In this document: piece after piece, positions 6,647 through 6,780 of the stretch
How positions within the stretch are numbered: the first letter of the stretch is position 1
Layout: each line of letters starts with the position of its first letter
DNA from: Planctomycetaceae bacterium
Lineage (GTDB): Bacteria > Planctomycetota > Planctomycetia > Pirellulales > Thermoguttaceae
NCBI GenBank assembly: GCA_031256755.1
Contig: JAIRPZ010000130.1
Span: forward strand, 1-6,780
Reading direction: 5' to 3'
DNA length: 6,780 nucleotides
The notes under the pieces: generated by a model
Databases searched by the model: none
Seen by the model: the letters and a program-made list of their open reading frames with translations, nothing else
Told to the model about the DNA's origin: nothing
Translations under genes and position numbers: made by a program

Positions 6647-6662
6647 GTCCTATCGTACTCAA

Positions 6663-6780
6663 ATGGCTGTTTCACTCTCCAAAGGTCAAAATGTCGCCCT
6701 CGAAGCAGGACTGAAAAATGTCCGTGTTGCACTCGGCTGGAAAGCCCGCGAAACCGAAGGAGCCGATTTCGACCTCGACG
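6663..6780 (+). CDS. terD: TerD family protein, 3' partial
   Basis: Only the first 39 codons are inside the window. MAVSLSKGQNVAL, then VRVALGWKARETEGADFDLD, matches the start of TerD-domain proteins, where the GLGW and FDLD segments are near-invariant and the acidic residues contribute to calcium binding. Family members are cytoplasmic, calcium-binding proteins of tellurite resistance/general stress (ter) loci and often occur as several adjacent paralogues (TerD, TerE, TerZ and CABP-like). Which paralogue this is cannot be told from 39 residues, so the symbol denotes the family. No Shine-Dalgarno precedes the ATG. More ter genes may lie just beyond the window. Confidence 0.9.
   Translation, partial: MAVSLSKGQNVALEAGLKNVRVALGWKARETEGADFDLD

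Larger units (their letters stand above)
6413..6662. other. Intergenic region before terD
   Basis: I find no convincing gene here. Open frames that cross it on both strands overlap the preceding gene or lack recognisable protein features. It holds no clear terminator for the 5186 gene. Near its right end lie a -10-like box (6594-6599) and a small hairpin (6630-6646). Confidence 0.5.

Noticed and set aside
6378..6662. 94-codon minus-strand frame filling the gap before terD
   Set aside because: It overlaps the end of the 408-aa gene, shows no recognisable domain and has no clear ribosome binding site. A gene remnant cannot be excluded, but nothing supports calling one.
1..6780. Mobile element, CRISPR array or defence island
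   Set aside because: No transposase, integrase, terminal repeats with target duplication, spacer-repeat array, nuclease or toxin-antitoxin pair could be seen; the heptad arrays have no spacers of CRISPR size.

Overview
The window looks like a piece of a Planctomycetes-type chromosome (PVC group). The best clue is the 5'-truncated DUF1559 pseudopilin-like protein, with a class III prepilin N-terminus and a C-terminal H-X9-DG motif, a family greatly expanded in Planctomycetes. Base composition looks moderate. Only xylA has a clear Shine-Dalgarno sequence. The lineage is inferred from protein families, not from a marker gene.

Layout. 1-1119 (+) is the DUF1559 protein, missing its first residues. 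1120-1324 is an intergenic stretch with an inverted array of 7-bp repeats and a candidate promoter. 1325-2920 (+) is a PurF-type glutamine amidophosphoribosyltransferase, keeping the N-terminal Cys nucleophile, the PRPP loop and the four Fe-S cysteines. After a 13-nt gap, 2934-3515 (+) is a small secreted protein of unknown function, probably cotranscribed. 3516-3617 holds a probable terminator followed directly by an AT-rich 7-bp repeat array. 3618-4934 (-) is class II xylose isomerase, xylA, convergent with the preceding pair. 4935-5185 is a divergent promoter region, with a good sigma70-like promoter for xylA and an extended -10 for the next gene. 5186-6412 (+) is a 408-aa, probably all-helical protein of unknown function. 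6413-6662 is non-coding as far as can be seen, with a small hairpin and a -10-like box. 6663 to the end (+) is the first 39 codons of a TerD-family protein that continues past the window.

The genes do not form one pathway: PurF is purine synthesis, XylA is pentose catabolism, TerD is stress/tellurite-type. This looks like an ordinary mosaic chromosomal region, not a defence island or mobile element. No transposase, integrase, CRISPR array, tRNA or rRNA was seen. The most unusual signal is non-coding: two intergenic regions, both just after a gene end, carry heptanucleotide tandem repeats of different sequence (CAGAC-type and AATTATC-type), each followed 9 nt later by the same decamer, TGCGGCAAGG. 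This suggests a dispersed composite repeat family. No new multi-gene system is evident.
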